A stretch of 64,000 bases of DNA from CAJQLB01 sp041392065 (GTDB taxonomy: Bacteria; Bacteroidota; Bacteroidia; Flavobacteriales; Flavobacteriaceae). Under the pieces are notes generated by a model that was not told where the DNA came from, did no database searches, and worked only from the letters and a program-made list of their open reading frames with translations. Where the stretch lies: assembly GCA_041392065.1 (NCBI GenBank), contig JAWKMU010000005.1:1-64000 (forward strand). The letters run 5' to 3'. A program made the translations under genes and the position numbers. Every line of letters begins with the position of its first letter. The stretch's first letter is position 1. Of the stretch, positions 1-7,918 are shown piece after piece.

Positions 1-2131
1 CGTTAAATGTAGGCGCCGTAGTATCTTGAACTGTTATAGTTTGCGTATGAGACACAGAGTTACCAGCACAGTCAGTCGCCGTCCAAGTACGCTCTAAGGT
101 GTACTCAGAGTCACAAGAGCCATCCGTTCTCACTTCGTTAAAGTTTACAGTCACAGAGGCATCACAGTTGTCTGAAGCAGTTAATGTATCAGCAGCAGGC
201 ACGTTGTCACACTCTACAGTTGCATCAACAGGAAGCGTTTCGTTGAAAGTAGGCGCAGTAGTATCTACTATGGTAATAGTTTGGACATATTCAGCGCTTG
301 TTCTTCCGCAAGCATCAGTAAAAATCCAAGTATTTGTATAAGTTCCTAAATAAGGACAAGGATCTCCAGGAATTGCTAATGTTGAATTAGGAACAAAACT
401 TCCGATCGTTTTAGTATAAGTAAAATCACATTTATCAGTTTCTGGCTCTAACGCTTGAGCAGCAGATAAAGCTTCACTATCATCACATTCTACAAACCTA
501 TCTAAACCTCCAATAGGTGTGGACCAAACAGCTTCATCAGGTTGAGTAACAATAATAATGTTAGGGTCTTGAAGACCTATGTTACAATCATCTAAATTTG
601 CTGAACTTAATGTAGTTTGTTGGTTTGGGTTTAAGATACCATTATACGTTGCAACAAACTGTAATTCAAACTCTGTGTCACAATTTTCTTCTAAAAAGTA
701 ACATTCATCTTGGACCATTAAATTAAAACTGACGTTTAATAAAGGACTACCAACATTAACTAGTCCATCTAAAACATTAAAAGTAAGCTCTCTTGTACTA
801 CTATTATAAGTATAAGTTACTCCATTAGGCAAAGTTCCAGGTACAAACACAAGCTGTGGTGGTAGAGTGGCTGAAATTTCTAAGTTAACTGCGTTATCAT
901 TACCTAAGTTTAACAAATTAAATTCAAAACCTAAAACTGAACCTGGAGAGGTAGGATTAGATCCTGAATTAAGGATCATTTCAATAGGATTTAAATCTGG
1001 AGCCCAAACATCAACAGATAATCCCAAAAGGTATAAACCATAAGTTTCCTGATCTGATGTTAAACGAATCGTAGCAGAAGTTTGATTATTTCCTATAATA
1101 GTATTAAGAGGGTTATTTAATTGAAACACTGCAGCATCAAAACCTAAAGTATTTGTGCTTGCAGGAACTCTGTTTGTAAAGTCTGAATTTCCTACTGTAA
1201 TTCGGCTATTAAAAAAGTTGGTAGAACTTCTTTGAGGAGCACTAATATCTACAAAGTTATTTACAACATTTCTTATTTGGAGTTTATCACCACTTAAATC
1301 TCTATCTCCTTCAAGCGAACCAATTACAACATTGGCATTAACTGGACCAATAGGAATGGTTTGAAATCCATTGAAGTTAATATCAAAATCATTTATATCT
1401 CTTGTAACGTGAGCATAACCATCAAAAATACTTACATTTTTAGCTGGTAGCTTTGGGCTTTCATAGATAAAAATAATTTGCCAGCCACCTGAAGTACCAG
1501 TATTTCCACTTGGGTGAGAGGTTAGACCACCAGTTTTAGCTTCTACATTAGCAACTTGATAAGTTCCAAATGGGTTTGCCAATGCTGCTACTGAAGAGGT
1601 TATGTCTTTTACACAAACATAAGGGTCATTACTAAAATGTCCAGGAAGGTCACGTCCTCTAAATATTACTTCATCGGCTGTTAATGTAGTATAGGTACTT
1701 TGCCCAGGGAGCATAAGTTTTACGTTATTATAATTCCAATTAGGTTGGTTTTCAGAATTGGAATCATTAGAATTTGGTTCTTTATCTGCTGCTGCCCAGT
1801 ACAAGTAAACTTTCTTTATACTAAGACAAGCCAAACTTGGTTCGGGATTTACAAAGTTTGCGTTACTTGAGTTAAATGTTGTATTGTCACTATCAATATC
1901 TACATAAACATTGTCTGTATAATCATGGTTACCGTTACTACCAGTATAATTTCCTGTGGCTGTTCTTGATAGCATATTATTTGCTATCATAGTAACATCT
2001 CCTTTAATCGTTTGGTTAAAACGAGGAGCAAAAGGTTCTTGAACCTGTGCCGAAACAAAAGAAATGCTTAGCATAAATGCTAACACAATTAGCACTTTAT
2101 ATATTTGAGTATGTTGAGTAATAGTTTTCAT
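1..2131 (-). CDS. Large secreted repeat-containing surface protein, C-terminus cut off by the window edge
   Basis: The frame opens at the ATG at 2131 and stays open to base 1, so at least 710 residues are present and the stop codon lies outside the window. The N-terminus is a signal peptide ending in SFVSAQ. The middle contains a DUF11-like beta-sandwich segment (NLGNDNAVNLEISATLPP), and the last part consists of tandem repeats of about 79 residues with the signature DTTAPTFNE and ATDCAGN, typical of HYR-like extracellular repeats. Neighbouring repeats are recognisable in DNA with a period of about 237 bp. Such proteins in Flavobacteriaceae are usually exported and anchored by type IX secretion, but the C-terminal sorting domain is not visible here. 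It follows a small secreted protein by 37 nt, so the two are probably cotranscribed. The function is probably adhesion or gliding-related, by inference only. Confidence 0.85.
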   Translation of the reverse strand, partial: MKTITQHTQIYKVLIVLAFMLSISFVSAQVQEPFAPRFNQTIKGDVTMIANNMLSRTATGNYTGSNGNHDYTDNVYVDIDSDNTTFNSSNANFVNPEPSLACLSIKKVYLYWAAADKEPNSNDSNSENQPNWNYNNVKLMLPGQSTYTTLTADEVIFRGRDLPGHFSNDPYVCVKDITSSVAALANPFGTYQVANVEAKTGGLTSHPSGNTGTSGGWQIIFIYESPKLPAKNVSIFDGYAHVTRDINDFDINFNGFQTIPIGPVNANVVIGSLEGDRDLSGDKLQIRNVVNNFVDISAPQRSSTNFFNSRITVGNSDFTNRVPASTNTLGFDAAVFQLNNPLNTIIGNNQTSATIRLTSDQETYGLYLLGLSVDVWAPDLNPIEMILNSGSNPTSPGSVLGFEFNLLNLGNDNAVNLEISATLPPQLVFVPGTLPNGVTYTYNSSTRELTFNVLDGLVNVGSPLLNVSFNLMVQDECYFLEENCDTEFELQFVATYNGILNPNQQTTLSSANLDDCNIGLQDPNIIIVTQPDEAVWSTPIGGLDRFVECDDSEALSAAQALEPETDKCDFTYTKTIGSFVPNSTLAIPGDPCPYLGTYTNTWIFTDACGRTSAEYVQTITIVDTTAPTFNETLPVDATVECDNVPAADTLTASDNCDASVTVNFNEVRTDGSCDSEYTLERTWTATDCAGNSVSHTQTITVQDTTAPTFN

Positions 2132-2168
2132 AAGCCCTAAATTTAGTTTTAATTTTACCCTATAAAGG

Positions 2169-2618
2169 CTAATTAGCATCTTTTGGATTTGGAATTAATG
2201 ATTCTATAGTAATTGTATTACTTATTGCAGAGCCATTACCAGAAACTGCTTTTATTTGGGTACAGTTCCAAGAATTTTTCTTTGCATTATCAGGTCTGGT
2301 AAGTCTGACATAAAACTCAAGGGTTTTACCAGAAGCAATACTCATTGAATTTAATTTCTTACTTTTTTGAGCATTGTAAATTTCTTGCATCAATTCAGTC
2401 TGCTGCATCAATTTCTGATCGCTACAAGATGTATTGTTGGCTGTAATGACAAAGGTAAAATCTGTTTTACTTGTGTTGGAAATTTCCAATAAGTAATCAT
2501 GCTCAGATTCTGTGTTTGGTTTGTCTGCTCCTTTAATGATTGTAAGCTTTAGTGGATTTTGAGCAAAAGAAAAAAGTACGCTAAAGCAAATTAAAACTAT
2601 TGTAGCAATTGTTTTCAT
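2169..2618 (-). CDS. Small secreted protein, unknown function
   Basis: This 149-residue protein starts with a clear Sec signal peptide (about residues 1-19, ending SFAQ). The mature part looks like a single beta-sandwich domain: it has LLEISNTSKTDFTFVITANN and later a YVRLTRPDNAKK segment, as in domains that describe post-translational or NEW3-like beta folds. It contains two cysteines that could form a disulfide (about residues 65 and 118). No catalytic motif is seen. It lies immediately upstream of the giant repeat protein with 37 nt between them on the same strand, so it may be a periplasmic or surface partner of that protein. I do not recognise a named family. Confidence 0.75.
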   Translation of the reverse strand: MKTIATIVLICFSVLFSFAQNPLKLTIIKGADKPNTESEHDYLLEISNTSKTDFTFVITANNTSCSDQKLMQQTELMQEIYNAQKSKKLNSMSIASGKTLEFYVRLTRPDNAKKNSWNCTQIKAVSGNGSAISNTITIESLIPNPKDAN

Positions 2619-2922
2619 AACTAATTATTGATTATCAAAAAATATTTTTTACTTTAAATAAATATTATAGAATATAAAAGGTCATATACAACTCACATCG
2701 TAACGACTTATATCCATAATAAAATGAGGGAAGTGCACAAATTTTATGTGCGAGTGGATTATTAATTCGAATCAGATTTGGGGTCATTCTTCATTAATTT
2801 AATTGTACAAAACAACTTATATAGTGCATCCTTTGCAAATATAAATGTCAAAGCGCCAAAATAATCGTTAAAACGGAAAAAAACAACATTTTATCGATAA
2901 AAATTGCATTTAAACGAAAAAT
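2619..2922. other. Divergent intergenic region without a gene
   Basis: These 304 bp separate the minus-strand secreted-protein genes from the plus-strand SixA gene. No ORF with coding character is seen. The region holds a minus-strand -7 box (2836-2843) and a short inverted repeat GCACA/TGTGC (about 2738-2754) in what would be a leader of about 220 nt for the minus-strand genes. Nothing else is recognisable. Confidence 0.6.
2836..2843 (-). promoter_or_regulatory. Putative Bacteroidota -7 box for the secreted/surface protein genes
   Basis: On the minus strand this reads TATATTTG, matching TAnnTTTG. The surrounding 14-mer GCAAATATAAATGT (plus-strand sense, 2835-2848) recurs exactly at 53267-53280 in front of the serine dehydratase gene. 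No good -33 TTTG is at the usual spacing, so this is a partial match. Confidence 0.4.
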
Positions 2923-3414
2923 ATGAAAAAACTGGTTTTTATAAGGCACGGAAAATCGTCATGGGAATATCCTGTTTTGGATGTTGAAAGACCATTAAAA
3001 AGTCGCGGTATTACTGATGCTTCAATAGTTTGTGATGAGTTTTTAAAATACAGCTTCAAACCTGATTTAGTAGTTAGTAGTCCAGCTAAAAGAGCATATA
3101 ATATTTGTAAGATTTTTACTAAAAAGATGGAAATTTCATCACAAAAAATACAGATAAATCCTACAATTTATGATTTTGAAGGAAGCAAAACGGCAGATTT
3201 TATCAAAACCTTAGACAATAATTATCAGAATGTTATGCTGTTTGGACATAATTTTGCCTTTACGAACTTAGTAAATAGGCTTGGGAATAGATATATAGAA
3301 AATTTACCCACATCTGGTTTGGTTTTAATTAATTTTGATGTTGATTCATGGCAAGAAGTTAACAGTGGCATAACTGAAATGATAATTTTTCCAAGCGATT
3401 TAAAAAAGAAATAA
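2923..3414 (+). CDS. SixA-like histidine phosphatase (RHG family)
   Basis: This 163-residue protein begins with KLVFIRHGKSSWE, carrying the catalytic RHG motif in which the histidine is phosphorylated. A second conserved histidine is in LFGHNFAFTNL in the C-terminal half, and SSPAKRAY supplies the conserved arginine region. The length and architecture match the short SixA branch of the histidine phosphatase superfamily. In E. coli SixA dephosphorylates phosphohistidine on a carrier domain; the substrate here is unknown. It has no signal peptide, so it acts in the cytoplasm. A Ppx/GppA phosphatase follows on the same strand 114 nt downstream, behind a -7-like TATATTTG at 3488-3495, so the two may be transcribed separately. 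Confidence 0.85.
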   Translation: MKKLVFIRHGKSSWEYPVLDVERPLKSRGITDASIVCDEFLKYSFKPDLVVSSPAKRAYNICKIFTKKMEISSQKIQINPTIYDFEGSKTADFIKTLDNNYQNVMLFGHNFAFTNLVNRLGNRYIENLPTSGLVLINFDVDSWQEVNSGITEMIIFPSDLKKK

Positions 3415-3528
3415 CCACTTCTAAATTCTTTTGATTTTTTGTTAAAAACTACACTCATGTTTTACTTCTTATAATTAAAAGACTTTTTATATTTGAGCAT
3501 TGCATAGAACTTTCTTTATGCAATCTAA

Positions 3529-4455
3529 ATGCAAAAACTTCGACAATTAATGTTTGTTCTTAAAAAATATGCGGCAATAGATATAGGCTCAAATGCTGTG
3601 AGGTTACTAATTGCTAATATTATTGAAGAAAATGGGAAACCTGTTCGGTTTAAAAAAAGTTCTTTGGTTCGTGTGCCAATTCGTTTGGGAGAAGATGTGT
3701 TTATGAACAATGCTATTTCAAATGATAATATTGTTAGAATGCAAGACACAATGAAAGCTTTTAAGCTGTTAATGAAATCACATAGAGTTGAGCGTTATAA
3801 GGCTTGTGCAACATCTGCTATGCGTGAAGCTAACAATGGACAAGATGCGGCTGATTTAATTAAGAAAACATCTGATATTGATATTGATATTATTGAAGGC
3901 GAAGAAGAAGCAGCCATAATTGCTGCAACAGATTTAAGTGAGTATATCCAACCTAATAAAACTTATTTATATGTTGATGTTGGAGGTGGTAGTACTGAAT
4001 TTTCAATTATTCATAACGAGAAAACCATAGCCTCAAAATCTGCAAGAATAGGTACCATTAGGATTTTAAAAGATATTGTAAAACATGAGCATTGGCTTGA
4101 ATTAGAGCAATGGATAAGATCCAATACCAATGAATATGATAAGATAGAAGTTATTGGCTCTGGTGGAAACATTAATAAAATCTTTAAAATTTCTGGAAAA
4201 GCAATAGGTAAACCTTTAACTTATTTTTATTTAAGTGCTTATTACAATACCTTAAAATCGTATACCTACGAAGAACGTATTACTGAATTGGATTTAAATC
4301 AAGATAGAGCAGACGTTATCATTCCTGCAATGCAAATTTATTTATCTGCAATGAAATGGAGTAAGGCCAAACATATTTATGTACCAAAAATAGGACTTGC
4401 TGATGGTATTGTTAAAAGCTTGTATTTTGAAACCGTTACAAGTAAGGTGTTATAA
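3529..4455 (+). CDS. Ppx/GppA family phosphatase (exopolyphosphatase-like)
   Basis: The 308-residue protein has the actin-like ASKHA phosphate-1 motif AAIDIGSNAVRLL near the N-terminus and a second glycine-rich loop VDVGGGSTEFS at about residues 143-153, followed by VIGSGGNINKI. It is a single Ppx/GppA domain, lacking the HD extension of the long E. coli enzymes. The family hydrolyses polyphosphate or pppGpp; which one applies here cannot be told from sequence. An alternative ATG at 3550 (MFVLKKYAAIDIG) begins just before the domain and may be the real start. It converges with miaE, whose stop lies one base away. Confidence 0.88.
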   Translation: MQKLRQLMFVLKKYAAIDIGSNAVRLLIANIIEENGKPVRFKKSSLVRVPIRLGEDVFMNNAISNDNIVRMQDTMKAFKLLMKSHRVERYKACATSAMREANNGQDAADLIKKTSDIDIDIIEGEEEAAIIAATDLSEYIQPNKTYLYVDVGGGSTEFSIIHNEKTIASKSARIGTIRILKDIVKHEHWLELEQWIRSNTNEYDKIEVIGSGGNINKIFKISGKAIGKPLTYFYLSAYYNTLKSYTYEERITELDLNQDRADVIIPAMQIYLSAMKWSKAKHIYVPKIGLADGIVKSLYFETVTSKVL

Positions 4456-4456
4456 T

Positions 4457-5038
4457 CTAACCATGAATTGTCTCTTTTTTTCCTAAATCTTTAATGATTT
4501 CTGCCTCAAAACCAAGTAGTTGCTGCCATTTTTCATCAACTTCTTTACGAATTCCATATTGTCTGGCAAACCCCAAAAACATGGTGTAGTGATTAGCTTC
4601 GCTAACCATAAGTTTTCTATAAAACTCTGAGAGTTCTTTGTCTTGAAGTTCTTCCGATAGCAATCTGAAACGTTCACAACTTCTTGCTTCAATGAGTGCT
4701 GCGTATAATAATCTATGAACCAATTGTGTGGTTCTGCTTCCACCTTTTGGAAAAAAAGTAACCAATTGCTTTACATAATCGTCTTTTCGGTCACGACCAA
4801 GAATCCAACCACGTTCCAGAATTTTATCATGTACCATTTTAAAATGACTGATTTCCTCCTTAACTAAAGCAACCATTTCTTGCACTAAAGCTGTATATTC
4901 TGGAAAACTTACAATAAGAGAGATTGCTGTACTTGCAGCTTTTTGCTCACAAAAGGCATGGTCAGTTAAAATGTCTTCAATGTTTTTTTCTACTATATTA
5001 ACCCAACGTGGATCTGTTGGAAGTTTTAGTCCTAGCAT
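4457..5038 (-). CDS. miaE: tRNA-(ms2io6A)-hydroxylase MiaE
   Basis: The 193-residue protein begins LPTDPRWVNIVEKNIEDIL and continues with DHAFCEQKAA, characteristic of MiaE, a non-haem diiron monooxygenase that hydroxylates the isopentenyl group of 2-methylthio-isopentenyladenosine at tRNA position 37. Candidate iron ligands are in the ferritin-like four-helix bundle: the CEQKAA glutamate, EEISHF (Glu and His), EARSCERF and SEANHYTMF. The length matches the family. It lies 3 nt downstream of the dnaX stop codon on the same strand, so it is probably cotranscribed with dnaX. MiaA and MiaB, which act before it, are not in this window. Confidence 0.9.
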   Translation of the reverse strand: MLGLKLPTDPRWVNIVEKNIEDILTDHAFCEQKAASTAISLIVSFPEYTALVQEMVALVKEEISHFKMVHDKILERGWILGRDRKDDYVKQLVTFFPKGGSRTTQLVHRLLYAALIEARSCERFRLLSEELQDKELSEFYRKLMVSEANHYTMFLGFARQYGIRKEVDEKWQQLLGFEAEIIKDLGKKETIHG

Positions 5039-5041
5039 AGT

Positions 5042-6787
5042 TTAAATATCTAAGTCAAACGTTTTCTTAAGTAAAGCTAAATTTGGGTTTTTCTCTTTTA
5101 GTTTTTGATATTTTTCTTTAGCTGTGTAAGCATATTGCTTTACTTTTTCTTCATTAATTGTAATTTCTAAAGAAATATCATAATTATTAAGTTCTTTTCT
5201 TATGAAACTTAGTAAATCATATTGTTGGCGCTCAACTTCAACTTTATTGGTCGCGTTTGGAAACTCCAAGTGAATAGTAGAGTCAATTAGTTTTGGAGTA
5301 TCAATTCTAAGTATTGATGCAAAATTATATTTTCCGTTTTGTTCTAAATCATCAACAAATTTCTCCCAAGTTTCCTGCATTTGAGCTTCAGTAAACTCAT
5401 CTTTAGGTAAATCTTCTTCATCAAGAACAACTTCCATTTGCTTAATTAAGTGTTCTTTTTTCTTTTTTATACTACTTAAGGATAAACCTGAAGTTGATTT
5501 TTGCTTTGAATTCAAAATAATTTTTGGTCTTTCAACAACCAATTTTTTTGCAATTTCAGTTTCGGGAGTTTCTTCTTTTATTGTTTTAATTTCTGGTTCA
5601 TTTACAACAAGAGTTTCCTGAGGTTCAGTTCTTTCAACTTTTACAGACGTTTTTATAGGAATAGGAGAGATGCCTTTATTCTTGAAGTAAGATGCAGGAA
5701 TTATAAAGTGCTTACCCTTTTTTTTTTCTCCATCAAAAGTGATAGAGGCCAATTGCATTAAACATAATTCAACAAGTAAGCGTTGGTTTTTGCTAGACTT
5801 GTATTTTAGGTCGCAATCGTTGGCAATGTTTATGGCTTCAAATAAAAATTGTTGTGAAGTAAGTTCTGATTGTTCTAGGTATTTGGCTTGTGTTTGTTCT
5901 CCAACTTCAAGTAATACAACTGTTTCAGGTGTTTTACAAACCAATAAATCTCTAAAATGAGACGCTAAGCCAGAGATAAAATGATGTCCATCAAAACCTT
6001 TTGAAAGTGTATTATTAAATTGCAGCAACAATTCTGGAATTTTATTAGAAAGAATTAAATCTGTACTTTCAAAATAAGTTTCATAATCAAGCACATTAAG
6101 GTTTTCTGTAACAGCTTGACGTGTTAATTCCTTTCCTGAAAAACTAACTACTCTATCAAAAATAGACAAAGCATCACGCATAGCACCATCTGCTTTTTGG
6201 GCAATGATATGTAAAGCATCATCTTCGGCAGTTACGCCTTGTTGTTCAGCAATGTATTTTAGATATTCTTTGGCATCTTTAACAGTGATACGCTTAAAAT
6301 CAAAAATTTGACAACGTGATAAGATTGTTGGGATGATCTTGTGCTTTTCAGTAGTTGCAAGAATGAAGATACAATGTTTTGGAGGTTCTTCTAATGTTTT
6401 TAAAAAAGCATTGAAAGCCGATTGAGATAGCATGTGTACCTCATCAATAATATAAACTTTATATTTTCCTACTTGAGGAGGAATGCGAACTTGATCTGTT
6501 AAACTTCTAATATCATCTACTGAATTATTTGAAGCTGCATCAAGTTCAAATATATTAAAAGCAAAGTCTTCGTCCTCTTTTTCATTACCATCACTATTTA
6601 TCATTTTAGCCAAAATACGTGCACATGTTGTTTTACCAACACCACGAGGACCTGTAAATAATAATGCTTGGGCTAAATGGTTATTTTCAATGGCATTCAA
6701 TAAAGTGTTTGTAATAGCAGATTGACCAACGACATCCTTAAAGGTTTGCGGTCTGTATTTGCGAGCTGATACTACAAAGTGTTCCAT
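5042..6787 (-). CDS. dnaX: DNA polymerase III subunit gamma/tau
   Basis: The 581-residue protein is the clamp-loader ATPase. The AAA+ core has Walker A GPRGVGKT at residues 46-53, Walker B DEVH near 115-118, and sensor-1 LATTEKHKI. The four-cysteine zinc module found in E. coli DnaX after Walker A is replaced by a short acidic stretch (DGNEKEDEDF) without cysteines. Collar domain III ends near residue 350. A low-complexity linker and a C-terminal tau-specific domain (LEFPNATNKVEVERQQYDLL) follow. An uninterrupted run of ten A residues sits exactly at the domain III/linker boundary (codons 354-357), and the -1 frame meets a stop two codons later, suggesting a gamma-like short form. It is divergent from rnpB, and miaE follows. 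Confidence 0.95.
   Translation of the reverse strand: MEHFVVSARKYRPQTFKDVVGQSAITNTLLNAIENNHLAQALLFTGPRGVGKTTCARILAKMINSDGNEKEDEDFAFNIFELDAASNNSVDDIRSLTDQVRIPPQVGKYKVYIIDEVHMLSQSAFNAFLKTLEEPPKHCIFILATTEKHKIIPTILSRCQIFDFKRITVKDAKEYLKYIAEQQGVTAEDDALHIIAQKADGAMRDALSIFDRVVSFSGKELTRQAVTENLNVLDYETYFESTDLILSNKIPELLLQFNNTLSKGFDGHHFISGLASHFRDLLVCKTPETVVLLEVGEQTQAKYLEQSELTSQQFLFEAINIANDCDLKYKSSKNQRLLVELCLMQLASITFDGEKKKGKHFIIPASYFKNKGISPIPIKTSVKVERTEPQETLVVNEPEIKTIKEETPETEIAKKLVVERPKIILNSKQKSTSGLSLSSIKKKKEHLIKQMEVVLDEEDLPKDEFTEAQMQETWEKFVDDLEQNGKYNFASILRIDTPKLIDSTIHLEFPNATNKVEVERQQYDLLSFIRKELNNYDISLEITINEEKVKQYAYTAKEKYQKLKEKNPNLALLKKTFDLDI
5712..5728 (-). promoter_or_regulatory. Candidate slippery site for a short DnaX (gamma-like) product
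   Basis: The coding strand reads G AAA AAA AAA A GGG TAA across this interval: ten A residues (5727-5718) inside codons GAA AAA AAA AAG (residues 354-357). A -1 ribosomal shift, or insertion of one A by transcriptional slippage, gives GGG then TAA at 5714-5712. The product would be about 358 residues, ending just after clamp-loader domain III. E. coli (-1 frameshifting on A AAA AAG) and Thermus (slippage on A9) make gamma this way; use of this site here is inference. Confidence 0.6.
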
Positions 6788-6790
6788 GTA

Positions 6791-6816
6791 TGCTGAATTT
6801 GTTTCAGCATCTTTTT
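6791..6816. repeat. Interspersed palindrome, dnaX-leader copy
   Basis: The 26 bases match 6958-6983 at 25 of 26 positions. The core is TGCTGAA-ttTGT-TTCAGCA, able to fold into a 7-bp hairpin, followed by TCTTTTT. In the dnaX mRNA this hairpin ends three bases before the start codon, where it could limit ribosome access. Confidence 0.7.
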
Positions 6817-6849
6817 GATGCTTTTTGAAACTTAATTAAGTTAGAATAG

Positions 6850-6857
6850 CAAAGTTA
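6850..6857 (-). promoter_or_regulatory. Putative -7 box for dnaX
   Basis: The minus strand reads TAACTTTG, a full match to TAnnTTTG, 63 nt before the dnaX start codon. The leader would include the palindrome at 6791-6816. No clear -33 element is seen. Confidence 0.45.
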
Positions 6858-6921
6858 AAAATTCGGTTTAAAATTAAGAATTAGTAAGCACTATTTTAAG
6901 CCGAGTTATTAACAATTTGTG

Positions 6922-6929
6922 TACTTTTG
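6922..6929 (+). promoter_or_regulatory. Putative -7 box for rnpB
   Basis: TACTTTTG matches TAnnTTTG and ends 4 nt before the predicted 5' end of RNase P RNA at 6934, the expected distance from a -7 box to the transcription start. The -33 element is weak. Confidence 0.6.
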
Positions 6930-6933
6930 CAGC

Positions 6934-7309
6934 AAGCAGATCGCCTTATCGCTCTTGTGCTGAATTTTTTTCAGCATCTTTTTCTATTAGCTTTTAGTTG
7001 ATTTTTAAAGGTACTGAAACAAGTTCAGCACTTGGGAGGAAAGTCCGAACACCATAGTGCAGCATAGTGGCTAACAGCCACCAGTCGTGAGGCTAGGAAA
7101 AGTGCAACAGAAAGTATGTACAGGTCATGCTGTAGTGAAATCAGGTAAACTCTATGTGGTGCAATGTCATGTAAACCAATGTTTGAGTGTAGCACGCACG
7201 ATGTTGGAGGGTAGGCAGCTAAAGTTTGTTGGTAACAATAAACGTAGATAAATGATAAGGGTCAGGACGATGATTGTCTTGATACAGAATTCGGCTTATA
7301 GATTTGCTT
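6934..7309 (+). ncRNA. rnpB: RNase P RNA (catalytic subunit, bacterial type A)
   Basis: The universally conserved P4-strand sequence GAGGAAAGTCC is at 7036-7046, and the matching 3' conserved segment ACAGAATTCGGCTTAT is at about 7284-7299. Helix P1 closes the molecule: AAGCAGATC (6934-6942) pairs with GATTTGCTT (7301-7309) along all nine positions. The RNA removes 5' leaders from pre-tRNAs together with protein RnpA, which is not in this window. The P3 region (about 6957-7031) is enlarged and made of interspersed-palindrome sequence: GTGCTGAA (6957-6964) can pair with TTCAGCAC (7024-7031), and a second complete palindrome lies inside. A -7 box precedes it and a terminator follows. The ends are assigned from P1 pairing and are accurate to a few bases. 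Confidence 0.93.
6957..7031. repeat. Palindrome-derived insertion in the P3 region of rnpB
   Basis: Two palindrome units are present: TGCTGAAttTTTTTCAGCA followed by TCTTTTT (6958-6983), and ACTGAAACAAGTTCAGCA (7013-7030). The first is nearly identical to the copy in front of dnaX. Together they expand the P3 arm by several tens of bases compared with the short P3 of typical type A RNase P RNA. Confidence 0.6.
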
Positions 7310-7317
7310 AATTAAAC

Positions 7318-7355
7318 AATCCCATTTAGTGTTTTCTATTTGGGATTTGTTTTTT
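7318..7355 (+). terminator. Rho-independent terminator of rnpB
   Basis: AATCCCA (7318-7324) pairs with TGGGATT (7341-7347), and a run of T follows (GTTTTTT to 7356). It lies 9 nt after the P1 3' strand of RNase P RNA. Confidence 0.7.
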
Positions 7356-7369
7356 GAGTATAATATTAT

Positions 7370-7918
7370 TTAATCTGCCATAGGCAGTTCAAAAAAACTA
7401 AACATATTTCCACCATAGGTTTTAGAATATGAATAGGTTTCTATTTTAGATAAATCTGTATGTTTTGAGTGCTCAACAATTAATATTCCATCGTCTTCAA
7501 GTAATTCATTTTTAAAAACTAATTCTGGAATTTTTGAAAACAAATCGACATCAAAATCATAAGGAGGATCTGCAAAAATGATGGTAAATTTTTCATTTGT
7601 CGTTTCTAAAAATTTAAGCACATCAGCCTTAATGACTTGAATTGGTAGTTCAAGAGTTTCTGCAGTTTCGCATATAAATTTTGTGCAACCAAAATCTTTA
7701 TCAACACTAACAATATGTTCTGTTCCTCTTGATGCAAATTCGTAACTAATGTTGCCAGTTCCAGCAAAGAGGTCTAACACAGAAATTTCATCAAAATAAA
7801 AAAGATTGTTTAGAATGTTGAACAAAGATTCCTTTGCCATATCTGTGGTTGGCCTAACAGGTAGCTTTTTTGGTGCTGTTATTTTACGTCCTTTATGTAC
7901 TCCTGAAATGATTCGCAT
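7370..7918 (-). CDS. rsmD: 16S rRNA (guanine(966)-N2)-methyltransferase RsmD
   Basis: The 182-residue protein has the family N-terminus MRIISGVHKGRKI followed by RPTTDMAKESLFNIL, the SAM-binding motif I VLDLFAGTGNISYEF, and the catalytic motif IIFADPPYDF (the D/N-PPY/F of N2-guanine methyltransferases). This is the full length of the RsmD family, which methylates G966 of 16S rRNA in the assembling 30S subunit. The start codon overlaps the stop of the upstream DUF3822 gene by one base, indicating translational coupling in a three-gene minus-strand unit. Confidence 0.93.
   Translation of the reverse strand: MRIISGVHKGRKITAPKKLPVRPTTDMAKESLFNILNNLFYFDEISVLDLFAGTGNISYEFASRGTEHIVSVDKDFGCTKFICETAETLELPIQVIKADVLKFLETTNEKFTIIFADPPYDFDVDLFSKIPELVFKNELLEDDGILIVEHSKHTDLSKIETYSYSKTYGGNMFSFFELPMAD

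Noticed and set aside
1..520. Regular repeats resembling a CRISPR array
   Set aside because: Period of about 237 bp in a coding frame with HYR-like protein repeats; not short direct repeats with spacers.
3488..3495. TATATTTG as a definite promoter for the Ppx/GppA gene
   Set aside because: It matches the -7 pattern, but no -33 box is at the right distance; kept only as a remark.
4483..4743. 86-codon alternative frame within miaE
   Set aside because: Shadow of miaE; the main frame carries all family motifs.
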